Assembly (NCBI GenBank): GCA_029203105.1
Contig: CP119318.1
Location: 3,114,501-3,178,500 of the forward strand
Reading direction: 5' to 3'
DNA from: Candidatus Kaistia colombiensis
GTDB taxonomy: Bacteria > Pseudomonadota > Alphaproteobacteria > Rhizobiales > Kaistiaceae
Length of the DNA stretch: 64,000 nt
Shown: piece after piece, positions 26,236 through 35,805 of the stretch
How positions within the stretch are numbered: position 1 is the stretch's first letter
How the letters are laid out: each line of letters opens with the position of its first letter
Position numbers and translations under genes: made by a program
The notes under the pieces: generated by a model
Databases searched by the model: none
Told to the model about the DNA's origin: nothing
The model's input: only the letters and a program-made list of their open reading frames with translations

Positions 26236-27459
26236 CTATTCGGTCAAAAGTCGTGCCGACGCCTCGAGTTCGGCCCGCAACGCCTGGATGAAGGCTGCGG
26301 CGACGAAGCCGTCGACGATCCTGTGATCGAAGGACGATGACAGGTTCATGATCTTGCGGATGACGACAGCGCCGTCGCGCACCACGGGCCGTTCGACGAT
26401 CTTGTTGATCCCGACGATCGCCACTTCCGGCATGTTGATGATCGGCGTCGCGGCAATGCCCCCGAGCACGCCCAGACTGGTGACCGTGATCGTCGAGCCG
26501 GACAGTTCCTCGCGGCTCGACTTGCCGGCACGGGCGGCTTCGCTCAGGCGGAAGATCTCGGCCGCGATCTCTCGGATCGTCAGCGCCTCGGCATGGCGGA
26601 TGACCGGCACGAGGAGGCCGCGCCGGGTCTGGGTCGCGATGCCGACATGGATCGCGGCGTGGCGGCGGATGAGCCCCGCCTCGTCGTCGAACAGTGCGTT
26701 GATCTCCGGATGAACGGGCAGGACCTTGGTCAGCGCCCGGATCAGGAAGGGCAGCACGGAAAGACGCGGCGTGCCCGCCTTGTCGCCCTCGTTCAGTTCG
26801 CGCCGCATTTCCTCGAGCGCGGTGACGTCGACCTCCTCGACATAGGTGAAATGCGGGATGCGCCGCTTCGCTTCCTGCATGCGCTGGGCGATCTGCCGGC
26901 GCAGGCCGATGATCTGGATTGCCTCGACGCCGTCGCGTGGCGCTACGCGCTGTGGTTGGGGCGCCTGCCGATGTAGCAGGATCGCGTCCAGATCAGCATG
27001 AACGACACGGCCATCCGGCCCTGTGCCGGGGATCCCGGCGATGTCGACGCCGAGCGCCGCCGCGCGGGCCCGGACGGCGGGCGCGGCCATTGCCCTGTGG
27101 GATCGCACGTCCGCTACCGAACGGCTTGTCGCGACCGGAGCCGACGCGCGGGGCGGGGATTGGACGACGCCAGCGACAGGGGGAGCCACTTGCGGCGAGG
27201 GAGATGTCGTCGCGGCGTCGATCGTGCTGATCACGACGAGTTCATCACCGATCGCCGCCATCTTTCCCGCCTCACCCTTGCGGGACAGGATCGTGCCGGA
27301 GACCGGCGCGCCGATCTCGACCGTCGCCTTGTCGGTCATCACGTCGACCAGCGGCTGATCCTCCAGGATCGTCTGGCCGACCTCTACATGCCACGCGACG
27401 ATCTCGGCCTCCGCGATCCCTTCGCCGACATCCGGCAGCTTGAACACATAGGTGCCCAT
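26236..27459 (-). CDS. bkdB: Branched-chain 2-oxo acid dehydrogenase E2 (dihydrolipoyl transacylase)
   Basis: E2 core of the branched-chain keto-acid dehydrogenase complex, transferring isovaleryl, isobutyryl or methylbutyryl groups to CoA. The 407-residue protein starts with a lipoyl domain (1-77, lipoyl Lys in DVMTDKATVEIGAP), then an E3/E1-binding domain (about 115-155, AMAAPAVRARAAALGVDI...GTGPDGRV), then the catalytic domain with the active-site SFDHRIVDG near the C-terminus. It is the last gene of the nine-gene operon, 15 bp after E1 beta. No E3 (lipoamide dehydrogenase) gene is present in the window, so it must be supplied from elsewhere. Confidence 0.93.
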   Translation of the reverse strand: MGTYVFKLPDVGEGIAEAEIVAWHVEVGQTILEDQPLVDVMTDKATVEIGAPVSGTILSRKGEAGKMAAIGDELVVISTIDAATTSPSPQVAPPVAGVVQSPPRASAPVATSRSVADVRSHRAMAAPAVRARAAALGVDIAGIPGTGPDGRVVHADLDAILLHRQAPQPQRVAPRDGVEAIQIIGLRRQIAQRMQEAKRRIPHFTYVEEVDVTALEEMRRELNEGDKAGTPRLSVLPFLIRALTKVLPVHPEINALFDDEAGLIRRHAAIHVGIATQTRRGLLVPVIRHAEALTIREIAAEIFRLSEAARAGKSSREELSGSTITVTSLGVLGGIAATPIINMPEVAIVGINKIVERPVVRDGAVVIRKIMNLSSSFDHRIVDGFVAAAFIQALRAELEASARLLTE

Positions 27460-27474
27460 CGATCGTGCTCCCCC

Positions 27475-28488
27475 CTAGATTGCCATCGCTTGCCGGATCC
27501 CCTCGGCGACCCGCTGCGGGCCGGGGAAATAGTCCCATTCGAACGCATGCGGATAGGGCGTGTCCCAGCCGGTGACACGCAGGATCGGCGCCTCGAGATG
27601 ATGGAAGCAGCGTTCCTGCACCAAGGCCGAGAGTTCGGCGCCATAGCCGCCGGTCCGGGTTGCTTCATGCACGATCAGGCAGCGCCCGGTCTTCTCGACG
27701 GACGCGACGATCGTCTCGACATCGATTGGCAGCAGCGTGCGGAGGTCGATGATCTCGGCGTCGACACCGGTCTCCGCCGTGGCGGCGAGCGCCACATGAA
27801 CCATCGTGCCATAGGCGAGGATGGTCAGATCCGCGCCGGAGCGGACGATCGCCGCCTTGCCGAGCGGCACGTTGTAATATTCGATCGGAACCTCGCTGGC
27901 CGGATGTCCGGCCCAGGGCGAGACGGGCCGCTCGTGATGGCCGTCGAACGGGCCGGAATAGAGCCGCTTCGGCTCGAAGAAGAGGACGGGATCGTCATCC
28001 TCGATCGCGCTGATCAGCAATCCCTTCGCGTCGTAGGGATTGGACGGGATCACCGTCTTCACGCCGCAGACATGGGTGAACAGCCCCTCCGGGCTCTGGC
28101 TGTGCGTCTGGCCGCCGAAAATGCCGCCGCCATAGGGAGCGCGGATCGTCAGCGGCGCGGTGAATTCGCCGGCCGAGCGATGGCGTAGCCGCGCCGCTTC
28201 CGAGACGATCTGGTCGAAGCCCGGATAGATGTAATCGGCGAACTGACATTCGACGACCGGGCGCAGGCCATAGGCGCCCATGCCGATCGCCACGGCGATC
28301 AGTCCGCCCTCGGCGATCGGGGCATCGAAGACGCGCTGGTCGCCATGGCGCTGCTGCAACCCCTCGGTGACGCGGAACACGCCGCCGAAGAAGCCAACAT
28401 CCTCGCCGAAGACGAGAACGTCGGGATCGCGCGACAGCATCACGTCCATGGCGGAGTTGAGCGCCTGAACCATGTTCATGGTCGCCAT
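27475..28488 (-). CDS. bkdA2: Branched-chain 2-oxo acid dehydrogenase E1 beta subunit
   Basis: Thiamine-diphosphate E1 beta subunit of 337 residues. Recognised by MATMNMVQALNSAMDVMLSR, FGEDVGFFGGVFRVTEGL, RVFDAPIAEGGLIAVAIGMG (contacts the thiamine cofactor), PYGGGIFGGQTHSQSPE, which fits branched-chain rather than pyruvate enzymes, and ATRTGGYGAEL. It forms the alpha2beta2 E1 with the product of the upstream gene. ATG at 28488 overlaps the E1 alpha stop (ATGA), indicating translational coupling. Confidence 0.93.
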   Translation of the reverse strand: MATMNMVQALNSAMDVMLSRDPDVLVFGEDVGFFGGVFRVTEGLQQRHGDQRVFDAPIAEGGLIAVAIGMGAYGLRPVVECQFADYIYPGFDQIVSEAARLRHRSAGEFTAPLTIRAPYGGGIFGGQTHSQSPEGLFTHVCGVKTVIPSNPYDAKGLLISAIEDDDPVLFFEPKRLYSGPFDGHHERPVSPWAGHPASEVPIEYYNVPLGKAAIVRSGADLTILAYGTMVHVALAATAETGVDAEIIDLRTLLPIDVETIVASVEKTGRCLIVHEATRTGGYGAELSALVQERCFHHLEAPILRVTGWDTPYPHAFEWDYFPGPQRVAEGIRQAMAI

Positions 28489-29759
28489 CAGCCCGGCTCC
28501 TTCTCTGCCGCCTTGAAGCGGGCGAGTTCCGCCTGCTGCTCACGCAGATGCCAGGGCATCTCCCGGTAGACATCCTCGAACATCGTCGCGGGGTCGTGAT
28601 GCGGCCCGTCGCTCAGGATGCCGTAGCTCTGCGCTTCGACATTCGCCGCCCGCACCATCTCCTCCAACTCCGCGAAGAGCGCTGTGTGGCGGACCTCATC
28701 CCATTCGCCAAGGCGAACCAGATGCGCCTTCAGCCGCAGGATCGGGTCGCCGAGCGGCCAATGCTGGCCCTCGTCGCCCGGCCGGTAGCGGCTCGGATCA
28801 TCGCTCGTCGAATGCGGCGCGACGCGGTAGGTGAAGAGTTCGATCAGGGTCGGGCCGTGATTGGAGCGGGCGCGATCGGCCGCCCAGCGCGTCACCGCAT
28901 GGACGGCGAGCAGGTCGTTGCCGTCGACCCGGATGCCCGGAATGCCGAAGCCGATGGCGCGCGAGGCGAAGGTCGTTTCCTCGCCGCCGGCGACGCCCTG
29001 GCTCGACGAGATCGCCCACTGGTTGTTGACGAGGTTGAGGATGACCGGCGCGTGATAGACGGCGGCGAAGACGAGGGCGTGGTGGAAATCGCCTTCGGCC
29101 GAGGAACCTTCGCCGGTCCAGGCGGCGGCAATCCGCCGGTCGCGCTTGTAGGCGGAGGCCATGGCCCAGCCGACCGCCTGCGGCACCTGGGTGGCGAGAT
29201 TGCCGGAAAGCGTGAAGAAGCCCGCCTCGCGCGCCGAATAGAGTACGGGCAGCTGCCGGCCCTTCAGCCGGTCGCGCTTGTTCGAGTAGATCTGGCACAT
29301 GATGTCGAGCAGCGGCCAGTCGCGGGCGATCAGCAGGCCCTGCTGGCGATAGGAGGCGAAGCACATGTCGCCGGGATCGAGCGCGAAGGCCTGGCCGACC
29401 GCGATCGCCTCCTCGCCGGTGCATTTCAGATAGAACGAAGTCTTGCCCTGGCGCTGCATCTTGAACATGCGTTCGTCGAGGGCGCGCGTCAGCATCATGG
29501 CGCGGAGCGCCTTGCGGAGCGTCTCGGTGTCGAGCTTCGGATCCCACGGACCGAGGGCGTTGCCGTCCTCGTCCAGCACGCGCACCAGCCCGAAGGCGAG
29601 TTCCCGCGTCTCCGAGGCCCTTGCGTCGACGGCAGGCCGCGGCGCCGCACCCGCCTTGGGCAGGTCCAGATAGCTGAAATCCGGCGTGTCGCCGGGCCGG
29701 AAGCGCGCCTCCGGAATGTGCAGGCTGAGCGGAACGCCGTGCTTCATCGACTTCTCCAT
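28488..29759 (-). CDS. bkdA1: Branched-chain 2-oxo acid dehydrogenase E1 alpha subunit
   Basis: E1 alpha subunit of 423 residues carrying the ThDP-binding motif AWTGEGSSAEGDFHHAL...VNNQWAIS. Other markers are KCTGEEAIAVGQAFALDPGDMCFASYRQQG and TYRVAPHSTSDDPSRYRPGDE (the phosphorylation-loop-like region). The long N-terminus (about 70 residues before the core) is typical of bacterial BkdA1 proteins. Start 29759 overlaps the thiolase stop (ATGA); ATG at 29747 with GGAG upstream is an alternative. Catalyses decarboxylation of the keto acids from Leu, Ile and Val. Confidence 0.92.
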   Translation of the reverse strand: MEKSMKHGVPLSLHIPEARFRPGDTPDFSYLDLPKAGAAPRPAVDARASETRELAFGLVRVLDEDGNALGPWDPKLDTETLRKALRAMMLTRALDERMFKMQRQGKTSFYLKCTGEEAIAVGQAFALDPGDMCFASYRQQGLLIARDWPLLDIMCQIYSNKRDRLKGRQLPVLYSAREAGFFTLSGNLATQVPQAVGWAMASAYKRDRRIAAAWTGEGSSAEGDFHHALVFAAVYHAPVILNLVNNQWAISSSQGVAGGEETTFASRAIGFGIPGIRVDGNDLLAVHAVTRWAADRARSNHGPTLIELFTYRVAPHSTSDDPSRYRPGDEGQHWPLGDPILRLKAHLVRLGEWDEVRHTALFAELEEMVRAANVEAQSYGILSDGPHHDPATMFEDVYREMPWHLREQQAELARFKAAEKEPG

Positions 29760-30967
29760 CACATCCGTTCCACGGCCATGGCGACGGCCTCGCCGCCGCC
29801 GATGCAAAGCGAGGCGACGCCGCGCCGGCCGCCATGCGTCCGGAGCGCCGAGAGGAGCGTCGCCAGAATGCGGGAGCCGGACGCGCCGATCGGATGGCCG
29901 AGCGCGCAGGCGCCGCCATGGACGTTCAGCCGCGCATGCGGGATCGCCAGCTCGCGCATGGCGATCATCGCGACGACGGCGAAGGCCTCGTTGACTTCGA
30001 AGAAATCGACATCGGCCGGCGACCAGCCTGCCTTGGCGAGTACGGTGCGGATGGCGGGAACCGGCGCGGTAGTGAATTCGGACGGCGCCTGCGCATGCCC
30101 GGCATGGGCGACAACGCGCGCCGCGACCGGCAGATCCAGCCGGTCGGCGACCGAGGCGCGGGTCATGACCAGCGCGGCCGCACCGTCCGAGATCGACGAG
30201 GCGTTGGCGGCGGTGACGGTGCCGTCCGGGCCGAAGGCGGGCCGGAGGGTTGGAATGCGGGCCGGATCGACCTTCTGCGGCTGCTCGTCCTGGCGGACCA
30301 GGGTGCTGCCGCTTCGCCCCGCGACCGTGGCCGCCGCGATCTCGTAGTCGAAGGCGCCGTTATCCTGCGCGGCGCGCGCCCGACCCAAGCTCTCGAGCGC
30401 ATAGGCGTCCTGGTCCTCGCGCGTGATCTGGTGCGTGCGGGCGGTGTCGTCGGCGAAGGATCCCATCAGCCTGCCCGGCTCATAAGCGTCCTCGAGCCCG
30501 TCGAGATAGAGGCTGTCGAGGATGCGGTCATGGCCTATGCGGGCGCCGGCGCGATGCTTGGCCAGCAGATAGGGCGCGTTCGACATGCTCTCCATGCCGC
30601 CGGCAACGACGATGTCGGCGCTTCCCGCCGCCAGCATGTCGGCGGCGAGGATGGCGGCCTGCAGGCCCGAACCGCACATCTTGTTGATCGTCGTGGCCTC
30701 GACGCTCTCGGGCAGGCCGGCGCCGAACGCCGCCTGCCGCGCCGGCGCCTGGCCGAGCCCGGCGGCCAGGACGCAGCCCATGACGATCTGCTCGATCATT
30801 CCCGGATCGATGCGCGCCCGCTCGACCGCCGCCTTGACGGCGACGGCGCCGAGATCCGTCGCCCTCAGCCCGGCGAGACTGCCCTGGAAGCTGCCGATCG
30901 GCGTCCGCGCATAGGAAGCGATCACGACCGGGTCATGATCGACATGTCGTTTCCCTCCAGTCATCAT
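29759..30967 (-). CDS. Acetyl-CoA C-acetyltransferase (thiolase)
   Basis: Degradative thiolase of 402 residues: nucleophile Cys in INKMCGSGLQAA, HVHGGACALGHPIGASGSRI with the catalytic His, and the second Cys in SLCIGGGEAVA. In leucine breakdown it would handle acetoacetyl-CoA, converting it with CoA to two acetyl-CoA. No acetoacetate:CoA transferase or synthetase gene is present next to it, so acetoacetate from HMG-CoA lyase must be activated elsewhere. ATG at 30967 has AGGAGGG 3-9 nt upstream and overlaps the acyl-CoA dehydrogenase stop by 4 bp. Confidence 0.92.
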   Translation of the reverse strand: MMTGGKRHVDHDPVVIASYARTPIGSFQGSLAGLRATDLGAVAVKAAVERARIDPGMIEQIVMGCVLAAGLGQAPARQAAFGAGLPESVEATTINKMCGSGLQAAILAADMLAAGSADIVVAGGMESMSNAPYLLAKHRAGARIGHDRILDSLYLDGLEDAYEPGRLMGSFADDTARTHQITREDQDAYALESLGRARAAQDNGAFDYEIAAATVAGRSGSTLVRQDEQPQKVDPARIPTLRPAFGPDGTVTAANASSISDGAAALVMTRASVADRLDLPVAARVVAHAGHAQAPSEFTTAPVPAIRTVLAKAGWSPADVDFFEVNEAFAVVAMIAMRELAIPHARLNVHGGACALGHPIGASGSRILATLLSALRTHGGRRGVASLCIGGGEAVAMAVERM

Positions 30968-32127
30968 CGGCCCTCCTGAAACAGTTCCCGACCGATCAGC
31001 ATCCGCCGGATTTCCGACGTTCCGGCGCCGATCTCGTAGAGCTTGGCGTCGCGCAGGTAGCGGCCGGTCGGGTAGTCGTTGATATAGCCGTTGCCGCCGA
31101 GCGCCTGGATCGCCTGCAGCGCCATCTCTGTCGCCTTCTCGGCGGCGAAAAGGATGCAGCCGGCGGCGTCCTTGCGGCTTCGCTCGCCCCGGTCGCAGGC
31201 GGCGGCGACGGCATAGACATAGGCCCGGGCGGCGTTCGCCGTCGTGTACATGTCGGCGAGCTTCGCCTGCATCAGCTGGAACTCGCCGATCGGCTTGCCG
31301 AACTGCTTGCGCTGATGGACATAGGGCACGACGATATCGAGACAGGCCGCCAGGATGCCGAGCGGGCCGGCCGCGAGCACGACGCGCTCGTAGTCGAGAC
31401 CGGACATCAGCACCTCGACGCCCTTGCCGACCTGGCCGAGCACGTTTTCAGCCGGCACCGCGCACTTGTCGAAGACGAGTTCCGACGTGCTGGAGCCGCG
31501 CATGCCGAGCTTGTCGAGTTTTTGCGCCGGGTGAAATCCGGCGAACACCTTCTCGATGATGAAGGCCGTGATGCCACGCGGGCCGGCCGCCGGGTCGGTC
31601 TTGGCGTAGACGATCAGGACATCCGCATCCGGGCCGTTGGTGATCCACATCTTCGAGCCGGTGAGCACGAAATGGTCACCCTTCGCCTCGGCGCGCAGCG
31701 TCATCGACACGACGTCGGAGCCGGCGCCCGTCTCCGACATGGCGAGCGCGCCGACATGTTCGCCGGAGATGAGCCTGGGCAGATGGCGCTGCTTCTGCGC
31801 CTCCGTGCCGTGGCGGGTGATCTGGTTGACGGCGAGGTTGGAATGGACGCCATAGGAGAGCCCGACAGCCGCCGAGGCGCGTGAAAGTTCCTCGACCGCG
31901 ATGCAATTGGCGAGATAGCCCATGCCGGCGCCGCCATATTTCTCCTCCGCCGTGATGCCGAGCAGGCCGAGCGCGCCCATCTCCGGCCAGAGGTCGCGCG
32001 GAAAGACGTTGTCGCGATCGATCGCGTCGGCGCGCGGCGCCACCCGGTCGCGGGCGAAGCGGCGGACGAGATCCCGCAGCCCATCGATCTCATCGCCGTG
32101 ACCGAAGCTCAGCCCCGCATCGAACAT
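30964..32127 (-). CDS. liuA: Isovaleryl-CoA dehydrogenase
   Basis: FAD-dependent acyl-CoA dehydrogenase of 387 residues, oxidising isovaleryl-CoA to 3-methylcrotonyl-CoA. Features are AEEKYGGAGMGYLANCIAVEELSRASAAVGLSYGVH (IVD-like N-domain), AMSETGAGSDVVSM (FAD contact), FVLTGSKMWITNGPDAD, GLDYERVVLAAGPLG (the catalytic Glu sits here in IVD rather than near the C-terminus), and RDAKLYEIGAGTSEIRRMLIGREL. It overlaps HMG-CoA lyase by 19 bp and the thiolase by 4 bp. Electrons go to ETF, which is not encoded here. Confidence 0.93.
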   Translation of the reverse strand: MFDAGLSFGHGDEIDGLRDLVRRFARDRVAPRADAIDRDNVFPRDLWPEMGALGLLGITAEEKYGGAGMGYLANCIAVEELSRASAAVGLSYGVHSNLAVNQITRHGTEAQKQRHLPRLISGEHVGALAMSETGAGSDVVSMTLRAEAKGDHFVLTGSKMWITNGPDADVLIVYAKTDPAAGPRGITAFIIEKVFAGFHPAQKLDKLGMRGSSTSELVFDKCAVPAENVLGQVGKGVEVLMSGLDYERVVLAAGPLGILAACLDIVVPYVHQRKQFGKPIGEFQLMQAKLADMYTTANAARAYVYAVAAACDRGERSRKDAAGCILFAAEKATEMALQAIQALGGNGYINDYPTGRYLRDAKLYEIGAGTSEIRRMLIGRELFQEGR

Positions 32128-33041
32128 GGTGCATCCTCCTCCTGCCGTGCCGCGAGTGCCTCGGCCGTGCGTGACCGCGATGGCGTGCCGAGCACGGCGC
32201 AGATCATCCGTCCGGCTTCCGCCAACCGGTCGAGATCGACGCCGGTTTCGACGCCGAGGCCGTTCAGCATGTAGACGAGGTCCTCGGTCGCGAGATTGCC
32301 GCTGGCGCCCGGCGCATAGGGACAGCCGCCAAGCCCGGCGACCGAGGCATCGACGATCGTCACGCCGAGATCGAGACAGGCGAGCACATTCGCCAGCGCC
32401 TGGCCGTAGGTGTCGTGGAAATGCACTGCGACCCGCTCCGCGCCGATCGCCTGCATGACCGCCGCCACCATGGCGCGCGCCTTGTCGGGCGTGCCGACGC
32501 CGATCGTGTCGCCGAGCGAAACCTCCTGGCAGCCCATGTCCGCCAGCGCCGTGGCGACGGCGACGACCCTTGCGACCGGGACGTCGCCCTCATAGGGACA
32601 ACCGAGCGCGCAGCTCACATAGCCGCGCACCGTCAGGCCCGCCGCGCGCGCCTCCGCGACGATGGGCTGGTATTGCTCGAGGCTCTCCGCGATGCCGCGA
32701 TGGATGTTCCGGCGGCTGAAGGTTTCCGACGCCGCGGCGAAGACAGCGATCGAACGGGCACCGGCGGCGCGTGCCTCGGCAAAGCCATGCGCGTTGGGGA
32801 CCAGAACGGGCAGGGCGATGCCGGGATGCAGTCCGAGGCCGACCATCACGGCGCCGGTCCCGGCCATTTGCGGCACATACTTTGGCGAGACGAAGCTGCC
32901 GGCCTCGATCGTCCGCAGGCCCGCATCGGCCAGAGCCCGGATCAGCGCGATCCTGTCGGCGACGGGAACGACCATGGCCTCGTTCTGCAGCCCGTCGCGC
33001 GGGCCGACCTCGACGATTCGGATGAAGGATGACCGGCTCAT
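32109..33041 (-). CDS. liuE: Hydroxymethylglutaryl-CoA lyase
   Basis: TIM-barrel lyase of 310 residues splitting HMG-CoA to acetoacetate and acetyl-CoA, the last dedicated step of leucine degradation. Visible motifs are VEVGPRDGLQNE (DRE-TIM metal region), EAGSFVSPKYVPQMAG, SLGDTIGVGTPDKARAMV and the signature LGGCPYAPGASGNLATEDLVYML with the catalytic Cys. Overlaps the upstream carboxylase gene by 4 bp (ATGA at 33,038-33,041). Confidence 0.94.
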   Translation of the reverse strand: MSRSSFIRIVEVGPRDGLQNEAMVVPVADRIALIRALADAGLRTIEAGSFVSPKYVPQMAGTGAVMVGLGLHPGIALPVLVPNAHGFAEARAAGARSIAVFAAASETFSRRNIHRGIAESLEQYQPIVAEARAAGLTVRGYVSCALGCPYEGDVPVARVVAVATALADMGCQEVSLGDTIGVGTPDKARAMVAAVMQAIGAERVAVHFHDTYGQALANVLACLDLGVTIVDASVAGLGGCPYAPGASGNLATEDLVYMLNGLGVETGVDLDRLAEAGRMICAVLGTPSRSRTAEALAARQEEDAPCSMRG

Positions 33042-35044
33042 GCCGCATCCTCCATCACGACGAGTTCCGCTCCGGCCGCGACCTGATCGCCGATGGCGAC
33101 CTTGACGGCGCGGATGCGGCCGTCGCGCGGCGCCGTGACCGCATGCTCCATCTTCATCGCCTCGACGATGACGAGCGGCGCCCCCTTGACGACCGTCTGC
33201 CCGGCGGCGGCCGTGACCGCCACGACCAGTCCCGGCATGGGCGAGGTGAGGCGGCCAGGGGCGACGGCAAGCTCCGATGCCGGCCGGCGCGGATCGACAA
33301 GCTCGAAGGCTGCTTCGTGTCCGTCGACGAACAGCGTCATCCGCTCGCCGATGATCACGCCATGCGCATGGACCAGCCTGTCGCCGATCCGGGCAAGGAT
33401 CGCGCCATCCGCCGCGACGGTTCCCGTGACCGCGACATGCCCGGTCGGCGTGTCGAAGACATACCCGTCCGCCCGGCAGGCGCCTTCGAGGGTCATGGTT
33501 CTTTCGCCGATGGCGAGCGTCACGCGAAGCGTCGCCGGTTCCCCGAGCCGCCAGCCGGTCGGCTCGCCCCAGGGCGAGAACGGATCGGCGGCATCGACGG
33601 CCGTCGATCGCTCCTGGGCGCGAAGCGCTGCGAAGGCGGCAAGCAGCAGGATCCGCTCGTCGAGGTGATCGGCGCGGCCGAACAGATCGGCCTGGTGCGC
33701 CTCGATGAAGCCCGTATCGATTGAGCCTTGCGCGAAGGCCGGATGCGCGACGATTTCGGACAGCAGGCCGCGATTGGTCTTGAGCCCGACAATCTCCGTC
33801 CCGGCCAGCGCCGCCCGCAGCCGGCCGATTGCCTCCGACCGGTCGGAGCCATGGGCAATGACCTTGGCGATGAGCGGATCGTAGTGGATCGACACGTCAT
33901 CGCCCTGGCGCACGCCGGTATCGATGCGGACACCGTCAAGTTCCACCGGAAAACGCAGATGATCGAGCCGGCCCGTCTGCGGCAGGAAACCGGCTTCGGG
34001 GTCCTCCGTCGAAAGCCGGGCCTCGACTGCATGGCCGCGCATCGCGATTTCGTCCTGTGCGCGCGGCAGGTCTTCGCCGCGCGCCACCCGGATCTGCCAT
34101 TCGACGAGATCCAGGCCGGTGATCGCTTCCGTCACCGGATGCTCGACCTGCAGCCTCGTGTTCATCTCCATGAAGAAGAACTGGTCCTTCGTGACGAGGA
34201 ATTCCACGGTCCCGGCGCCGACATAATCGACGGCGCGGGCGCAGGCGATCGCGGCATTGCGCAGTTCCCGGCGCAGAGGTTCGGAGAGGCCGGGGGCGGG
34301 GGCCTCCTCGATCACCTTCTGGTGGCGGCGCTGGATCGAGCAGTCGCGCTCGAAGAGGTGGACGGTCCGTCCCGTCCTGGCGGCGAAGACCTGCACCTCG
34401 ACATGGCGCGGCTGGCCGAGATATTTTTCCAGGATCATGCGGTCGTCACCGAAGGCGGACAGGGCCTCGCGCTTGGCCGACGCCAGTGCATCCCGGAATT
34501 CCGTGGCCGATCCGACCACGCGCATCCCCTTGCCGCCGCCGCCGGCGGAAGGCTTGACCAGCAGCGGAAAGCCGATCGCGACGGCGGCGGCTTCCAGCGT
34601 CTCAATACCCTGATCGGCGCCGTCATAGCCGGGCACCACGGGCACGCCGGCCGCCTGCATCAGGCGGCGCGCGTCGGCCTTCGACCCCATCGCGCGGATC
34701 GCTGCCGCCGGCGGGCCGACGAAGATCACGCCCGCGGCGAGGCAGGCCTCGGCGAAATCGGCATTCTCTGCCAGAAAGCCATAGCCCGGATGGATCGCAT
34801 CGGCGCCGCTGACGCAGGCCGCGTCGATCATCGCCTCGATGGCGAGATAGCTCGCGCGTGCCGGCGCCGGGCCGATCCGCAGCGCCTCGTCCGCCATTGC
34901 GACGTGCAGGGCATCGGTGTCGGCATCGGAAAACACCGCGACCGTGCGGATGCCCATGCTCCGTGCCGTGCGGATGATGCGGACGGCGATCTCGCCGCGA
35001 TTGGCGATGAGCAAGGTGCGGATCGGCCGGGTCATGGCGCCCAT
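33038..35044 (-). CDS. liuD: 3-methylcrotonyl-CoA carboxylase alpha (biotin carboxylase/carrier) subunit
   Basis: Biotin-dependent carboxylase subunit of 668 residues. The biotin carboxylase part has TLLIANRGEIAVRI, DAIHPGYGFLAENADFAE, KPSAGGGGKGMRVV (ATP loop) and MEMNTRLQVEHPVTE. A BT/linker region follows, then the biotinyl domain with the modified Lys in VIVEAMKMEHAVTAPRDG close to the C-terminus. With the beta subunit in the same operon it carboxylates 3-methylcrotonyl-CoA. The surrounding liu genes argue for MCC rather than propionyl-CoA or geranyl-CoA carboxylase. Overlaps the enoyl-CoA hydratase gene by 13 bp. Confidence 0.92.
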   Translation of the reverse strand: MGAMTRPIRTLLIANRGEIAVRIIRTARSMGIRTVAVFSDADTDALHVAMADEALRIGPAPARASYLAIEAMIDAACVSGADAIHPGYGFLAENADFAEACLAAGVIFVGPPAAAIRAMGSKADARRLMQAAGVPVVPGYDGADQGIETLEAAAVAIGFPLLVKPSAGGGGKGMRVVGSATEFRDALASAKREALSAFGDDRMILEKYLGQPRHVEVQVFAARTGRTVHLFERDCSIQRRHQKVIEEAPAPGLSEPLRRELRNAAIACARAVDYVGAGTVEFLVTKDQFFFMEMNTRLQVEHPVTEAITGLDLVEWQIRVARGEDLPRAQDEIAMRGHAVEARLSTEDPEAGFLPQTGRLDHLRFPVELDGVRIDTGVRQGDDVSIHYDPLIAKVIAHGSDRSEAIGRLRAALAGTEIVGLKTNRGLLSEIVAHPAFAQGSIDTGFIEAHQADLFGRADHLDERILLLAAFAALRAQERSTAVDAADPFSPWGEPTGWRLGEPATLRVTLAIGERTMTLEGACRADGYVFDTPTGHVAVTGTVAADGAILARIGDRLVHAHGVIIGERMTLFVDGHEAAFELVDPRRPASELAVAPGRLTSPMPGLVVAVTAAAGQTVVKGAPLVIVEAMKMEHAVTAPRDGRIRAVKVAIGDQVAAGAELVVMEDAA

Positions 35045-35805
35045 CCCGGCTTGCGCTTGTCGAAGAAGGCGGCGAGGCCCTCGCGCGCCTCGGCCGACGA
35101 ACGGATGCGCATCAGGCGGCGCGTCGTCTCCTCGATCATGGCGTCGTCGATGGGGCGATCAACGAAGGGAACGAGCCGCTTGATCGCCGCGAGCGCCTGC
35201 GGACCACCCGCGAGCAGCGTCGCGACATGCCGGGCAACGGTCCTGTCGAGCGCCTCGGCGGCAACCACTTCATGCACCAGGCCGAGGCGACGGGCCTCCG
35301 AGGCCGGAATGCGTTCCCCGGTCAGGGACAGGAACCGGGCGGCACGGGCGCCGACGGCGCGCACCAGATAGGGGGCGATGACGGCCGGGATCAGGCCAAA
35401 GCGGGCTTCCGTGACCGCGAACTCGGCCTCGGGGACCGCTACCGCGATATCGGAGCAGGCGATCAGCCCGAGCGCGCCGGCAAAGGCGGAGCCCTGGATG
35501 CGCGCGAGCGTCGGCTTCGGGCAGGTATCGACGACGTGCATCAGCGCCGCGAGCCCGCGGGCATCGGCCCAGTTTTCCGCTTCCGGGGCGGACGCCGCGC
35601 GGCGCATCCAGTTGAGATCGCCGCCGGCGGAGAAGGCCGGCCCGATGGCCATCAGCACGACGGCGCGGACCGCCGGATCGCGTGCGGCCAGGGCATAGGC
35701 GCGGGTCAGTTCCACGATCAATTCCGCGTCGAAGGCGTTGCGTACCGCCGGGCGGTCGAGGGTCAGGATCAGGACCCGGTCGAGATGTTCGATACGCAGG
35801 CTCAC
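35032..35805 (-). CDS. liuC: Enoyl-CoA hydratase/isomerase family, probable methylglutaconyl-CoA hydratase
   Basis: Crotonase-fold protein of 257 residues. The CoA oxyanion-hole elements are AIGPAFSAGGDLNWMRRA and RIQGSAFAGALGLIACSDIAVA, with the catalytic-region Glu residues in PEAEFAVTEARFGLIPAVIAPYLV. Its place between the two MCC subunit genes fits 3-methylglutaconyl-CoA hydratase, which produces HMG-CoA from the MCC product. It overlaps the MCC beta stop by 4 bp and the MCC alpha start by 13 bp. Confidence 0.9.
   Translation of the reverse strand: MSLRIEHLDRVLILTLDRPAVRNAFDAELIVELTRAYALAARDPAVRAVVLMAIGPAFSAGGDLNWMRRAASAPEAENWADARGLAALMHVVDTCPKPTLARIQGSAFAGALGLIACSDIAVAVPEAEFAVTEARFGLIPAVIAPYLVRAVGARAARFLSLTGERIPASEARRLGLVHEVVAAEALDRTVARHVATLLAGGPQALAAIKRLVPFVDRPIDDAMIEETTRRLMRIRSSAEAREGLAAFFDKRKPGWAP

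Noticed and set aside
28548..30347. 599-codon plus-strand open frame over E1 alpha and thiolase
   Set aside because: Runs antisense across two different well-recognised genes, so it cannot be one real protein.
33728..35371. 547-codon plus-strand open frame over MCC alpha and the enoyl-CoA hydratase
   Set aside because: Spans two genes antisense and has shadow-like composition.
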